64,000 nucleotides of DNA from Lachnospiraceae bacterium (GCA_029005135.1 JAQXFO010000019.1:1-64000); one strand, 5' to 3'; counted from the first letter of the stretch, positions 27,987 to 37,564 are shown. Notes: generated by a model from the letters alone, not told the origin. A program made the numbers and translations.

Positions 27987-30659
27987 ATGAGAAAAGAACT
28001 TGCGAAGAGATACGATCCGAAGGGACTTGAGGATCGCCTGTATCAGAAATGGCTTGACGGCGGCTATTTTCACGCCGAAGTGAATCCGGATAAAAAACCG
28101 TTCACCATCGTGATGCCGCCGCCCAACATCACCGGCCAGCTGCATATGGGCCACGCCCTTGACAATACGCTGCAGGATATCCTGATCCGCTGGAAGCGTA
28201 TGCAGGGTTATGAAGCCCTGTGGCAGCCCGGCACGGACCATGCCGCCATTGCCACGGAGGTCAAGGTCATCGATCACCTGAAGAAGCAGGGCATCGACAA
28301 GGACGAGATCGGCCGTGACAAGTTCCTGGAGCACTGCTGGCAGTGGCGTAAGGAATACGGCAGCCGCATCGTCAATCAGCTCCATAAGATCGGCTCCTCG
28401 GCCGACTGGGAACGTGAGCGCTTCACCATGGACGAGGGCTGCAGCCGTGCGGTTCAGGAAGTCTTCATCAAGCTCTATGAGAAGGGCTATATTTACAAAG
28501 GATCCAAAATCATCAATTGGTGCCCCGTCTGTCAGACGACCATTTCCGATGCCGAGGTCGAGCATGAGGACCAGGACGGCTTCTTCTGGCATATCAATTA
28601 TCCGGTGGTTGGCGAGGAAGGCCGTTTTGTCGAGATCGCCACGACCCGTCCCGAGACGCTTCTGGGCGATACGGCTGTGGCCGTCAATCCGGAGGATGAG
28701 CGCTATCAGGATATCATCGGCAAGATGCTGAAGCTGCCTCTGACGGACCGTGAGATCCCGGTCATCGCCGATGCCTATGTTGACAAGGAATTCGGAACCG
28801 GCTGCGTGAAGATCACGCCGGCCCATGACCCGAACGACTTTGAGGTCGGCAAGCGTCATAACCTGGAAGAGATCTGCATCCTGAACGATGATGCCACCAT
28901 GAACGGCCTGTGCGGCAAGTACACCGGCATGGACCGCTACGAAGCCCGAAAGGCCATGGTTGAGGATCTGGACAAGCTGGGCCTTCTGGTGAAGGTCGTG
29001 CCGCATACCCATGCCGTCGGTACCCATGACCGCTGCGGCACCACAGTCGAGCCGATGATCAAGCAGCAGTGGTTTGTCCGTATGGAGGAGATGGCCAAAG
29101 GCGCTGTGGAGGCGCTGAAGACCGGCGATCTGACCTTCGTGCCGGAGCGCTTTGACAAGATCTACATGAACTGGCTCAACAATATTCACGACTGGTGCAT
29201 TTCCCGCCAGCTGTGGTGGGGCCATCGCATCCCGGCCTATGACTGCGCCGACTGCGGCAAAACGGTCGTCTCACGCGAGCCGGTGAAGATCTGCCCCCAC
29301 TGCGGCAGTCAGCATGTGACGCAGGATCCGGATACGCTGGATACCTGGTTCAGTTCAGCCCTGTGGCCCTTCTCGACCCTGGGCTGGCCGGACAAGACAC
29401 CGGAGCTGGATTATTTCTATCCGACGGATGTGCTGGTGACCGGCTATGACATCATTTTCTTCTGGGTCATCCGTATGGTTTTCTCAGGCATTGAACAGAC
29501 CGGCAAATGCCCCTTCCATCATGTCCTGATCCACGGCCTTGTCCGTGACTCCCAGGGCCGCAAGATGAGCAAGTCTCTGGGCAACGGCATCGATCCGCTG
29601 GAGGTCATCGATAAATACGGCGCCGATGCCCTGCGGCTGACGCTGGTGACCGGTAATGCCCCCGGCAACGATATGCGCTTCTATTGGGAGCAGGTGGAGG
29701 CAAGCCGTAATTTCGCCAACAAGATCTGGAATGCCTCCCGCTTCATTATGATGAACCTGGGCGACAAGGACACAGCCGAATCCTACGATTATGCCGAACT
29801 GATGCCGGCAGATCGCTGGATCCTGTCCCGCATCAACACCGTCGTCAAAGAAGTGACGGAAAATATGGACCGCTACGAGTTGGGCATCGCCGTTCAGAAG
29901 ATCCACGACTTCCTCTGGGATGAGTTCTGTGACTGGTACATCGAGATCGTGAAGCCGCGTCTGGCCGGGCGTGACGACAGTGCGGAAGCCGAGAAGTCGG
30001 CGGACATGGCGATCTGGACGCTGAAGACCGTTCTTGGCGACGCGCTGAAGCTCCTGCATCCGTATATGCCCTTCATCACAGAGGAGATCTACGGCACGTT
30101 GAAGCCGGAAGCTGAGACGATTGTCACGGCGGATTGGCCGGTCTTCAGTGAAGACCGCTGCTTCCCGGCCGATGAGGCCCTGGCCCGTCAGTTCATGGAT
30201 GTGGTCCGCGGTATCCGCAACATCCGTATGAAAATGAATGTGCCGGCAGGCAAGAAGGCCGATATTATTATCGTCGGCAATGATGACGAAGCCGTGAAGG
30301 CCTTCACTGTCATCTGTGAGACCTTTACGTCTGCCAAGCGCATGACTTTTGCCGAGAGTATCAGCGTGCGCGGCGACAAGAGCGGTATCGGGGACGATGC
30401 CGTCTCGGTGGTGACGGGCACTGCCACGGTCTACATTCCTCTTGAGGAACTGGTGGACAAGGAGAAGGAGATTGCCCGTCTGACGGCCGAGAGCCGAAAG
30501 ATGGATGCCGAGATCGCCCGCTGCGAGGGTATGCTCAACAACCCGGGCTTCGTCAGCCGGGCTCCGGAGGCCAAGGTCAGGGCCGAGCGTGATAAGCTGG
30601 CGACCTATCGTGCCATGAAAGAAAAACTGGAAGAACAGCTTCATGCCTACGGCGTATGA
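27987..30659 (+). CDS. valS: Valine--tRNA ligase
   Basis: 890-aa class Ia synthetase. The HIGH-type motif is HMGH in PPNITGQLHMGHAL, the KMSKS motif is in GRKMSKSLGN, with the CP1 editing domain between (TTRPETLLGDTAVAVNPED). A tRNA anticodon-binding domain and the C-terminal coiled-coil arm (KEKEIARLTAESRKMDAEIARCEGML) complete it. A CxxC pair (DCADCG...CPHCG) in the insertion may bind zinc. ATG 27987 follows AAAGGAG; the TTG at 27960 is in the hairpin. It overlaps folC by 17 nt. Confidence 0.96.
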   Translation: MRKELAKRYDPKGLEDRLYQKWLDGGYFHAEVNPDKKPFTIVMPPPNITGQLHMGHALDNTLQDILIRWKRMQGYEALWQPGTDHAAIATEVKVIDHLKKQGIDKDEIGRDKFLEHCWQWRKEYGSRIVNQLHKIGSSADWERERFTMDEGCSRAVQEVFIKLYEKGYIYKGSKIINWCPVCQTTISDAEVEHEDQDGFFWHINYPVVGEEGRFVEIATTRPETLLGDTAVAVNPEDERYQDIIGKMLKLPLTDREIPVIADAYVDKEFGTGCVKITPAHDPNDFEVGKRHNLEEICILNDDATMNGLCGKYTGMDRYEARKAMVEDLDKLGLLVKVVPHTHAVGTHDRCGTTVEPMIKQQWFVRMEEMAKGAVEALKTGDLTFVPERFDKIYMNWLNNIHDWCISRQLWWGHRIPAYDCADCGKTVVSREPVKICPHCGSQHVTQDPDTLDTWFSSALWPFSTLGWPDKTPELDYFYPTDVLVTGYDIIFFWVIRMVFSGIEQTGKCPFHHVLIHGLVRDSQGRKMSKSLGNGIDPLEVIDKYGADALRLTLVTGNAPGNDMRFYWEQVEASRNFANKIWNASRFIMMNLGDKDTAESYDYAELMPADRWILSRINTVVKEVTENMDRYELGIAVQKIHDFLWDEFCDWYIEIVKPRLAGRDDSAEAEKSADMAIWTLKTVLGDALKLLHPYMPFITEEIYGTLKPEAETIVTADWPVFSEDRCFPADEALARQFMDVVRGIRNIRMKMNVPAGKKADIIIVGNDDEAVKAFTVICETFTSAKRMTFAESISVRGDKSGIGDDAVSVVTGTATVYIPLEELVDKEKEIARLTAESRKMDAEIARCEGMLNNPGFVSRAPEAKVRAERDKLATYRAMKEKLEEQLHAYGV

Positions 30660-31980
30660 AAAAGCCTGCGCGTCAATCGAAGGATTGACGCGCTTTACGA
30701 CTAAAAACGATTTGTCCCATACGAAGGGCTGCCTGCAGGCGCTGGGCAGCCCGGAGAGGACTTTTGCAGTGATCCATACCGCCGGCACCAACGGCAAAGG
30801 CTCCGTCTGTGCTATGCTGGAAGCCATACTGCGGCGGGCCGGTATCCGCACGGGGCTTTTCATTTCCCCGCATCTTATCACGACCCGTGAGCGCTTTTCC
30901 GTCAACGGCGAAACGGTGAGTGAAGAGATTTTTGTGCGGGCTTTTGATACGGTCGGGGAGTTGTGCGGCCGCCTGACGGCAGCGGGCCTGCCGCACCCCA
31001 GCTATTTTGAATACCTGTTTCTGATGGGGATGGTGATCTTCCGGGAGACCGGCGTGGAAGCGGCGGTTCTGGAGACGGGACTCGGCGGACGCCTGGATGC
31101 CACCAATGCCGTGGAGGCTCCGGATATGACGATCCTTACCATGATTGGTCTGGATCATACCCGTTATCTGGGAGATACCCTTGAAGCGGTGGCCGGCGAG
31201 AAGGCCGGCATCATCAAGCCCGGTGTGCCGGTGGTCTATGCCGCCGGCGGCGCTGCCGACCGTGTGATCGAAGAGCGGGCGGCAGTCTGCGGCAGCCCTC
31301 TTGTACCAGTCAGATCGGCGGATGTCTGTGATGTCCGTGTTGATGCGGCGGGGACGGCCTTCCGGCTGCCCGGGGAAACCGAACCGCTGAGGGTCCCCAT
31401 CGCGGCACCCTATGAAGCCGCCAATGCCGCCCTGGCCATAGCGGCGGCGAAGGTCCTCCGATCTTCGGGAAAACCCCGGTATGCCTCTCTGAATATGGCC
31501 GCGGTACGGGAAGGCCTGGCCGCTCTGCACTGGCCCGGCCGGATGGAGAGGCTGGCTGACGGCGTCTATGCCGACGGCGCTCACAATCCGGCAGGGATCG
31601 AAGCTTTTATCGAGGCCGCCGTCGCCCTGGGCTTTGACCGCGGCTGCGATCTTCTCTTCGGCGTTATGGCCGACAAGGATTACCACCGTATGGTAGTCCT
31701 TCTTACCGAACATCTGTCCCTGGGCCGGGTGACGGTCGTGCCTCTGTCCGGCCGCGGTGCCGATCCGGCCGGGGTGGCCGCCCTTTTCGCGGAGGGAGGC
31801 GCATCCGTGACTGTCACAGAGACAGATAAGAGCCTCAAAGAAGCCTATGACGCCGCCGCCGGGTCTGCCCGGGCCGCGGGCCGCCCGCTCTGCGTTCTCG
31901 GCAGTCTGTACCTAATCGGCGATCTGAAAAAATGCCTCGGCAGTGATGCGGCAACATCGCCGGGCGAAGGAGTTCTATGA
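30643..31980 (+). CDS. folC: Bifunctional folylpolyglutamate synthase/dihydrofolate synthase
   Basis: 445-aa Mur-ligase-type enzyme adding glutamates to folates (and probably to dihydropteroate). The P-loop is GTNGKGSV (48-55), with ETGLGGRLDATN and DGAHNPAG as the other family blocks. It starts inside the end of valS, the common valS-folC order of Firmicutes, and its stop overlaps the start of a 52-aa gene (ATGA). Confidence 0.95.
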   Translation: MPTAYEKACASIEGLTRFTTKNDLSHTKGCLQALGSPERTFAVIHTAGTNGKGSVCAMLEAILRRAGIRTGLFISPHLITTRERFSVNGETVSEEIFVRAFDTVGELCGRLTAAGLPHPSYFEYLFLMGMVIFRETGVEAAVLETGLGGRLDATNAVEAPDMTILTMIGLDHTRYLGDTLEAVAGEKAGIIKPGVPVVYAAGGAADRVIEERAAVCGSPLVPVRSADVCDVRVDAAGTAFRLPGETEPLRVPIAAPYEAANAALAIAAAKVLRSSGKPRYASLNMAAVREGLAALHWPGRMERLADGVYADGAHNPAGIEAFIEAAVALGFDRGCDLLFGVMADKDYHRMVVLLTEHLSLGRVTVVPLSGRGADPAGVAALFAEGGASVTVTETDKSLKEAYDAAAGSARAAGRPLCVLGSLYLIGDLKKCLGSDAATSPGEGVL

Positions 31981-32135
31981 TTAATTACGAAGAAGAACTG
32001 AAAAAATTCACCCCGTCCCTCGACGTCGATGAAGCCGAGGGTGCCATTTATTCCCGCGATCTGACGGATGTGATCGATATCCTCAAGGAAATGCTGAAGG
32101 AATCCTCTGACAGTGAAAGGAAACAGCGTTCATGA
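31977..32135 (+). CDS. Small acidic hypothetical protein, 52 aa
   Basis: An ATG overlapping the folC stop (ATGA) opens a 52-codon frame whose own TGA overlaps the next ATG (32132, again ATGA). The product begins MINYEEELKKFTPSLDVDE and ends KESSDSERKQRS, with two probable helices and an Asp/Glu-rich middle. Overlaps at both ends and ordinary codon use make it very likely translated. I do not recognise a family. It may be a partner of the zinc-ribbon/TPR protein that follows. Confidence 0.75.
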   Translation: MINYEEELKKFTPSLDVDEAEGAIYSRDLTDVIDILKEMLKESSDSERKQRS

Positions 32136-33640
32136 AATGTATGAACTGTGGCGCGGAGCTGACGGATTCCGTCTACTGCCCGAAATGCGGCTGTGATATT
32201 TCTGTTCAGCGCCAGGCCATCGTATTGTCCGGCCTTTACTACAACCAGGGACTGGAAAAGGCACAGATCCGGGATCTCTCGGGTGCCATCGATCAGCTGA
32301 AGCGCAGTTTGAAATTCAATAAGATGAATATCCCGGCCCGCAATCTGCTGGGTCTGGTTTACTTTGAGACCGGCGAAGTGGTGGCGGCTCTGTCTGAATG
32401 GGTCATTTCCAAAAATATTCAGCCGGAGGGAAATATCGCCTCCGATTATATCGAAGACCTGCGCAAGGATGCCAACCGCCTCGATACGATCAATCAGACG
32501 ATCAAAAAATACAATCTGGCCCTGGACAACTGCCTGAGCGGCAACGAGGATGTGGCGGAGATTCAGCTCAAGAAGATCCTGGCGCAGAATCCAAAGCTGA
32601 TCAAGGGCTATCACCTTCTGTCTCTGCTCTATATCCGCCGGAAGGATTACGAAGAAGCGAGAAAGCTTCTGAAAAAGGCGGCCCGCATCGACAGGACGAA
32701 CACCACGACCCTGCGCTTCCTTCGGGAGGTGGATGAACAGACAGGCATCAACACGCCCATCGAGACGCGGCAGCTGTTCCATCTGAATTATCATAATCGC
32801 ACGCCGGAGACAGTGCCTGATGTGGGCGGCGTGGCCTCCGAGGACCGCAGGATCATTCAGCCTGTCACCCATGTGGAGCGGTCCACCGGCTTCACGATCA
32901 TGAATATTATCCTGGGGATTGTGATCGGTGCGGCCTGTATCTGGTTCCTGTTCATGCCGGCCAAAATAAGCAGGATCAGCCAGGCGGCCAATGAGAAGGT
33001 GACCCAGTACAGCGCCCAGATGGCCACCCAGTCAGCGGAGCTTTACGACCTTCAGAAGGCTGTGGCCAATTCCCAGACCAATGCCGACAACGCCAACAAT
33101 CAGGCGGCAGCGGCGCAGGATGCGACTACCGCCTGCGAATATCTGCTGAAGGCGGTCTATGCCGTCAATAAGCGCGATTATACCGAGGCGGCCGATGCCA
33201 TTACCAGGATCGATGTCTCGCTGCTGTCCCAGGAGGCTAAAGCCATCTACGACGACATTTACTATCAGTCGTCGTCGGCTCTGATCTCGCAGTACAAGGA
33301 GGAGGGCATAGCGGCCTTCAACGCTCAGGATTACACGACGGCGATCGACAGACTGGAAAAGGCAAAGGTGCTGGACGTATCGGACTATGATGTGCTGAAT
33401 TATCTGGCCCATGCCTATCGTCTGAGCGGCAACAGCGCGGCAGCCGATATCAATTTCCAGACGATCATCGATACCTATCCCAACACTAACCGGGCGGAAA
33501 ATGCCCGTGTCTATATGTCGACGGCGGCTCAGATGCCTTCTGCCGGTGCGGCACCGGCGGAGACGCCGCAGACACCACAGGAAACACCACAGGAAACGCC
33601 GGCAGGCACAGAACCCGTTCAGCCTCAGGAGGGCGCGTGA
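32132..33640 (+). CDS. Zinc-ribbon, TPR-repeat, single-pass membrane protein
   Basis: 502 aa. An N-terminal zinc ribbon (Cys3, Cys6, Cys16, Cys19) is followed by cytoplasmic TPR-like helices (about 26-205), one transmembrane helix (about 252-274) and a short coiled coil (about 285-330). Further TPR-like repeats lie outside (about 335-470), and the tail is Pro/Thr/Gln-rich with TPQETPQETP repeats. Such architecture is common in Lachnospiraceae genomes without known function. It is translationally coupled to the 52-aa protein and to murB, hinting at an envelope-assembly role (inference). Confidence 0.8.
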   Translation: MKCMNCGAELTDSVYCPKCGCDISVQRQAIVLSGLYYNQGLEKAQIRDLSGAIDQLKRSLKFNKMNIPARNLLGLVYFETGEVVAALSEWVISKNIQPEGNIASDYIEDLRKDANRLDTINQTIKKYNLALDNCLSGNEDVAEIQLKKILAQNPKLIKGYHLLSLLYIRRKDYEEARKLLKKAARIDRTNTTTLRFLREVDEQTGINTPIETRQLFHLNYHNRTPETVPDVGGVASEDRRIIQPVTHVERSTGFTIMNIILGIVIGAACIWFLFMPAKISRISQAANEKVTQYSAQMATQSAELYDLQKAVANSQTNADNANNQAAAAQDATTACEYLLKAVYAVNKRDYTEAADAITRIDVSLLSQEAKAIYDDIYYQSSSALISQYKEEGIAAFNAQDYTTAIDRLEKAKVLDVSDYDVLNYLAHAYRLSGNSAAADINFQTIIDTYPNTNRAENARVYMSTAAQMPSAGAAPAETPQTPQETPQETPAGTEPVQPQEGA

Positions 33641-34560
33641 TGACTGAGACGATGACCCTTGAACAGAAACTGGCAGCCGTTGTCGGTGCGGATAACCTGC
33701 TGACCGGCGAACCCATGGCTGCCCATACCACGTTCCATGTCGGAGGCCCGGCCGATTATTATGCCGTGCCCGCCGACGGCGAAGAGACCGCCGCACTGAT
33801 CGCTCTCTGCCGCCGGGAAGAACTGCCCTATTATGTGATCGGCTGCGGCAGTAATCTGCTGGTATCGGATGCGGGGTTTCGGGGACTGATCATCGAGATC
33901 GGACGCCGGATGGCCTCGGTGTCGCTTGACGGGACAAGCCTGCGGGCCGGTGCCGGTGTGCGCCTGAGTGTCCTGGCAGCGGAGGCGGCTGCCGCCGGTC
34001 TGGGAGGCCTGGAATTTGCCTCGGGCATCCCGGGAACCCTCGGCGGTGCCGTTTTCATGAATGCCGGTGCTTACGGCGGCGAGATGAAGGATGTGATCCG
34101 GGAGGCGGTGATCCTGACGGAGGACGGCCGCATCCGGACACTAAGCCGGGTAGAACTTGACTTCGGTTACCGGCAGAGCGCTGTCGGCCGCCTGAACGGT
34201 ATCGTACTGGAAGCTGTCCTGGATCTGACGCCGGCACCGGAGGAAGCGATACGGTGTGAGATGGCCCGGCTCGGGAGCCTGCGGAAGGAAAAGCAGCCGC
34301 TGGAGTATCCGTCGGCAGGCAGTACCTTCAAGAGGCCGGAGGGTTTTTATGCCGGCAAGCTGATTATGGATGCCGGCCTGGGCGGTTTTGCTGTGGGCGG
34401 CGCCGCGGTATCGGAGAAGCACTGCGGGTTTATTATTAATCGCGGCGGTGCGACGGCGGCGGATATCCATACCCTGATCGAACTGGTTCGCGGCCGTGTC
34501 CTTGAGGACAGCGGCGTGACTCTGGAACCGGAGGTACGCCTCCTGGGTGATTTTTCATAA
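33640..34560 (+). CDS. murB: UDP-N-acetylenolpyruvoylglucosamine reductase
   Basis: 306-aa FAD enzyme making UDP-MurNAc. FAD-binding segments are GCGSNLLVSD and GIPGTLGGAVFMNAGAYGGE; the catalytic Ser is in SAGSTFKRP and the C-terminal Glu in LEPEVRLLG. I chose ATG 33640, 7 nt after AGGAGG (33627-33632); a GTG at 33637 is possible. It overlaps the preceding stop and precedes rapZ by 8 bp. Confidence 0.95.
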   Translation: MTETMTLEQKLAAVVGADNLLTGEPMAAHTTFHVGGPADYYAVPADGEETAALIALCRREELPYYVIGCGSNLLVSDAGFRGLIIEIGRRMASVSLDGTSLRAGAGVRLSVLAAEAAAAGLGGLEFASGIPGTLGGAVFMNAGAYGGEMKDVIREAVILTEDGRIRTLSRVELDFGYRQSAVGRLNGIVLEAVLDLTPAPEEAIRCEMARLGSLRKEKQPLEYPSAGSTFKRPEGFYAGKLIMDAGLGGFAVGGAAVSEKHCGFIINRGGATAADIHTLIELVRGRVLEDSGVTLEPEVRLLGDFS

Positions 34561-34568
34561 GGAGTGCC

Positions 34569-35453
34569 ATGCGATTTGTTATTGTGACCGGTCTTTCCGG
34601 AGCCGGCAAAAGCTCAGCCATGAAAATACTGGAGGACAGCGGTTATTTCTGCGTTGACAACCTGCCCGTCAAGCTGGTCGGCAAGTTCTGCCAGATCCTG
34701 ACGGACGGCGAGGATCCCTCCATCACACATATAGCGGTCGGTATTGACAGCCGCAGCGGCGCCGGTCTGAAAAAGATCGAGGAAGCCCTTGAAGAGGTGA
34801 CCGGGACGGGCATTACGCCCGAAATCCTTTATATGGAAGCCTCTGATGCCGTGCTGACCAAGCGCTTCAAGGAGACAAGACGGTCTCATCCCCTGGCCGG
34901 GACGGGAGAACGTCTCGAGGACGGGATAGGCCGCGAGAGGGAAGCCCTTGCCTTCCTGCGCAGCCGTGCCGACTATATCCTGGATACGAGCCATCTGCTG
35001 ATACGCGATCTCCAGACGGCACTGGGAAAGATTTTTGTTGACGGGAAAAAGTACCGCAATCTCTATGTGACCGTCATGTCTTTCGGCTTCAAGTACGGCC
35101 TGCCGGAGGATGCGGATCTTGTATTCGACGTCCGTTTCCTGCCGAATCCCTATTATGTTGAGAATCTGAAGGCGCTGACCGGCGAAGAGGCGCCGGTGAG
35201 AGATTTTGTGCTCGGCTATGAACAGACACAGGAGTTCCTCGACAGGCTGGACAGCCTGGTGCGTTTTCTGATACCTCATTATATTCAGGAGGGCAAGCAT
35301 CAGCTGGTCATTGCCGTCGGCTGTACCGGCGGTCGCCATCGCTCCGTGGCCATCGCCCGGGCTCTTCATGACCGTCTGAGCGGACTGGAGGAATGCGGCG
35401 TCAAGCTGCTGCACCGCGACATCGACAACGATCTGAAGCGGAAAGCTCTCTGA
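34569..35453 (+). CDS. rapZ: RNase adapter/nucleotide-binding protein RapZ (YvcJ)
   Basis: 294-aa P-loop protein, with GLSGAGKSSA at 8-17, a Walker B-like IAVGIDSRS and the C-terminal GCTGGRHRSVAIA segment that forms the RNA/metabolite-binding domain in E. coli RapZ. In Firmicutes YvcJ hydrolyses GTP/ATP. It belongs to the murB-rapZ-whiA-crh block, from which yvcK is missing. Confidence 0.95.
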   Translation: MRFVIVTGLSGAGKSSAMKILEDSGYFCVDNLPVKLVGKFCQILTDGEDPSITHIAVGIDSRSGAGLKKIEEALEEVTGTGITPEILYMEASDAVLTKRFKETRRSHPLAGTGERLEDGIGREREALAFLRSRADYILDTSHLLIRDLQTALGKIFVDGKKYRNLYVTVMSFGFKYGLPEDADLVFDVRFLPNPYYVENLKALTGEEAPVRDFVLGYEQTQEFLDRLDSLVRFLIPHYIQEGKHQLVIAVGCTGGRHRSVAIARALHDRLSGLEECGVKLLHRDIDNDLKRKAL

Positions 35454-35493
35454 TGGACCGCTATACAGGTTAACATAATATCGAGGTTCGGCT

Positions 35494-36411
35494 ATGTCTT
35501 TTTCGGGAAATGTAAAAAAAGAACTTGAGGCGATCGAACCGAAGTCTCAGCACTGCCGTTTGGCAGAATTCGACGCAATCGCCTCCCTGGCGGGCCGCTT
35601 TGTTGTGAATTCCGACGGAGAGGCCGGTATTCTCCTGAAAACCGACCGGGAGGGGTGCATCAGAAAGTTCTTTACAATCGCTGACAAAGCATTTAAGATT
35701 AAAAAAGATTTTTTAGGTACTGAAAACAGAGGCAAAGACAGACCGGATCACAGCGGGGAAACGCTAATGCTGGGATCGGCTGTCGGCCGTATACAGGCGG
35801 CTGTCTCGGCGGAGGATAAACTGGCCCGCAGCTGCTGTCGGCGTGCGTATCTGAGAGGTGCGTTCCTGGCGGCGGGAACGATCAGCGACCCGGAGAAGTA
35901 TTATCATCTGGAGATCGACTGCGTCAGCGAATCCCTGGCCGATACGGTGAGATCGCTCCTTGAGGGCTTTGGACTCAACGCCAAGACGGTCAGGCGCCGT
36001 GACCTGTGGGTTGTCTATATTAAGGAAGGCGATCAGCTGGCAGAGATGCTGCGTCTGATCGGTGCCAATCGCTCCCTGATGGAATTTGAGAATGTGCGGA
36101 TTCTGAGGGAACGACGGGGATCCGTCAACCGGCGGGTGAATTGTGAAACGGCCAATCTGAAAAAAACTGTCAATGCCGCTGTCAGACAGGTCGATGATAT
36201 CCGTTATCTTCAGGAAAAGGGTATCCTCGGCAGACTGTCACCGGCACTTCAGGAGATGGCAGAGCTCAGGCTTCTGTATCCGGATGTATCCCTTCAGGAA
36301 CTCGGCACCCGTATGATGCCGCCTGTGGGAAAATCGGGTGTCAATCACAGGATGCGGAAGCTCCAGGAAGCCGCTGCCGCCGGAAGGGCGGAAGATTCAG
36401 AGGAGCTCTAA
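35494..36411 (+). CDS. whiA: DNA-binding/sporulation-division regulator WhiA
   Basis: 305-aa WhiA with an N-terminal degenerate LAGLIDADG homing-endonuclease-like fold (about 1-215; CCRRAYLRGAFLAAGTISDPEKYYHLEI is characteristic) and a C-terminal HTH (about 225-295; LGTRMMPPVGKSGVNHRMRKL). It influences cell division and chromosome segregation in Firmicutes and sporulation genes in Actinobacteria. It follows rapZ directly; yvcK, usually between them, is absent. Confidence 0.95.
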   Translation: MSFSGNVKKELEAIEPKSQHCRLAEFDAIASLAGRFVVNSDGEAGILLKTDREGCIRKFFTIADKAFKIKKDFLGTENRGKDRPDHSGETLMLGSAVGRIQAAVSAEDKLARSCCRRAYLRGAFLAAGTISDPEKYYHLEIDCVSESLADTVRSLLEGFGLNAKTVRRRDLWVVYIKEGDQLAEMLRLIGANRSLMEFENVRILRERRGSVNRRVNCETANLKKTVNAAVRQVDDIRYLQEKGILGRLSPALQEMAELRLLYPDVSLQELGTRMMPPVGKSGVNHRMRKLQEAAAAGRAEDSEEL

Positions 36412-36433
36412 GGGAACAGGGAGGATTTTTGTA

Positions 36434-36694
36434 ATGATACGTAAAGAAGTCACTGTTAAGCTGAAGCAGGGAATCAATGCCAGACCGGCCGCCATGCTTG
36501 TTCAGGCTGCCAGTCAGTTCGACAGTGAGATCTTCATCGAGACGGATAACCGCCGTATGAATGCCAAGAGCATCATGGGGATGATGGCTCTGGGGCTGGA
36601 TTCCGGCGAGGTCGTCACCGTGATCACAGACGGCAGCGATGAAGACGAGGCTTTTGAGAAGATCGAGAATTATCTGACATCCAGGGAAGACTGA
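36434..36694 (+). CDS. Crh-like HPr paralogue (Asn15, Ser46)
   Basis: 86-aa HPr-fold protein. In HPr the phosphoenolpyruvate-dependent phosphorylation site is His15 in GxHARPA; here the same position is Asn15 (QGINARPA), so it cannot take part in PTS phosphotransfer. Ser46 is retained in AKSIMG at the exact HPr position, the site used by HPr kinase. This is the pattern of B. subtilis Crh (Gln15, Ser46). I chose ATG 36434 after GGGAGG; the longer in-frame start at 36338 lies inside whiA. Role by inference: CcpA co-effector or metabolic regulator phosphorylated by HprK (62536). Confidence 0.88.
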   Translation: MIRKEVTVKLKQGINARPAAMLVQAASQFDSEIFIETDNRRMNAKSIMGMMALGLDSGEVVTVITDGSDEDEAFEKIENYLTSRED

Positions 36695-36727
36695 CACAAA
36701 ACGATAACGCTTTTTCAGAGCAATAAT

Positions 36728-36776
36728 AAAGACGCAGGAAGATGGCGGACGAAAAGCCATCTGACTGCGTCTTTTT
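36728..36776. terminator. Bidirectional terminator between crh-like and GNAT genes
   Basis: AAAGACGCAG (36728-36737) pairs with CTGCGTCTTT (36765-36774) and GATGGC with GCCATC inside. T tracts flank the stem on both strands (36772-36776; complement of 36728-36730). It serves the convergent genes on either side. Confidence 0.85.
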
Positions 36777-36779
36777 GCT

Positions 36780-37535
36780 TCAGACATCCTTTGACAGGAA
36801 ATGATAATCGTACAGCTTGCTGAAGCCGAGGGATTCGTAGAGCGAGCGGGCACCGTCATTGCCGGCCACGACCTGAAGATAGGCCCTGACGGCGCCCTGA
36901 CGGCGGCCTTCCTGCAGCAGGACCGAGACGATGCGGCGGGCATAGCCGCGGCGGCGGTAATCCTCATGGACATGGATCGCATAGATGCCGATATAATCAC
37001 GGTCAAGGATGCCCAGACCCGTAGCGATGATCTGGTCACCGTCCATCATGCAGACCGCGATCTTGTCTTTGGGAATGGCATCGTACATGGAGGGGACAAT
37101 GCGGCGGTGAATGATATTGGTCGTATGCTTCAGATCAAAAAGCCCCTGAAGCCAGGCGTAGGAAACGCGGTTCTCCATGATGAGCCCCTCTGTCGGCACG
37201 GGAGGACCCGGTTCGAGGCGGCAGGTCATGACGTCGGTGCGGTGACGGACAGTGTAGCCTCGCCTGTGCAGTGCGTCCACGGTGGCTTTGTCGGTGATCG
37301 GCGAGATTTTGAAAAGACAGGGTGTCTGCCAGCGGCGGTATTCCGATTCACAGTAGGTGATCTTTTCATCCGGCGGCAGGAGAGACGCCCCGATCTGTTC
37401 GACGGAATTGGTACGGCAGGTATAGAAATAGGAAAAGCGCAGAATCCAGCCGTCGTACACCTGCATCTGATGGGATGGCCAGGCGTTCAGCGACAGATCC
37501 TCGATAACCTTGATTTCGGATAAGGGTGTGTTCAT
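36780..37535 (-). CDS. GNAT family N-acetyltransferase
   Basis: 251-aa protein. Its N-terminal half (LSLNAWPSHQMQVYDGWILRFS...RTNSV) is the recurring GNAT-associated segment, and the C-terminal GNAT domain carries IYAIHVHEDYRRRGYARRIV, the acetyl-CoA pyrophosphate loop (RRRGYA), then ARSLYESLGF. Substrate unknown. It is convergent with the crh-like gene and has its own extended -10 promoter. Confidence 0.88.
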   Translation of the reverse strand: MNTPLSEIKVIEDLSLNAWPSHQMQVYDGWILRFSYFYTCRTNSVEQIGASLLPPDEKITYCESEYRRWQTPCLFKISPITDKATVDALHRRGYTVRHRTDVMTCRLEPGPPVPTEGLIMENRVSYAWLQGLFDLKHTTNIIHRRIVPSMYDAIPKDKIAVCMMDGDQIIATGLGILDRDYIGIYAIHVHEDYRRRGYARRIVSVLLQEGRRQGAVRAYLQVVAGNDGARSLYESLGFSKLYDYHFLSKDV

Positions 37536-37564
37536 GTCGATCTCCTTAAAACGTAAGTATACCG

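Noticed and set aside
36338..36433. Extended start of the Crh-like protein inside whiA
   Set aside because: ATG 36434 has a proper SD and gives the exact HPr numbering for positions 15 and 46.
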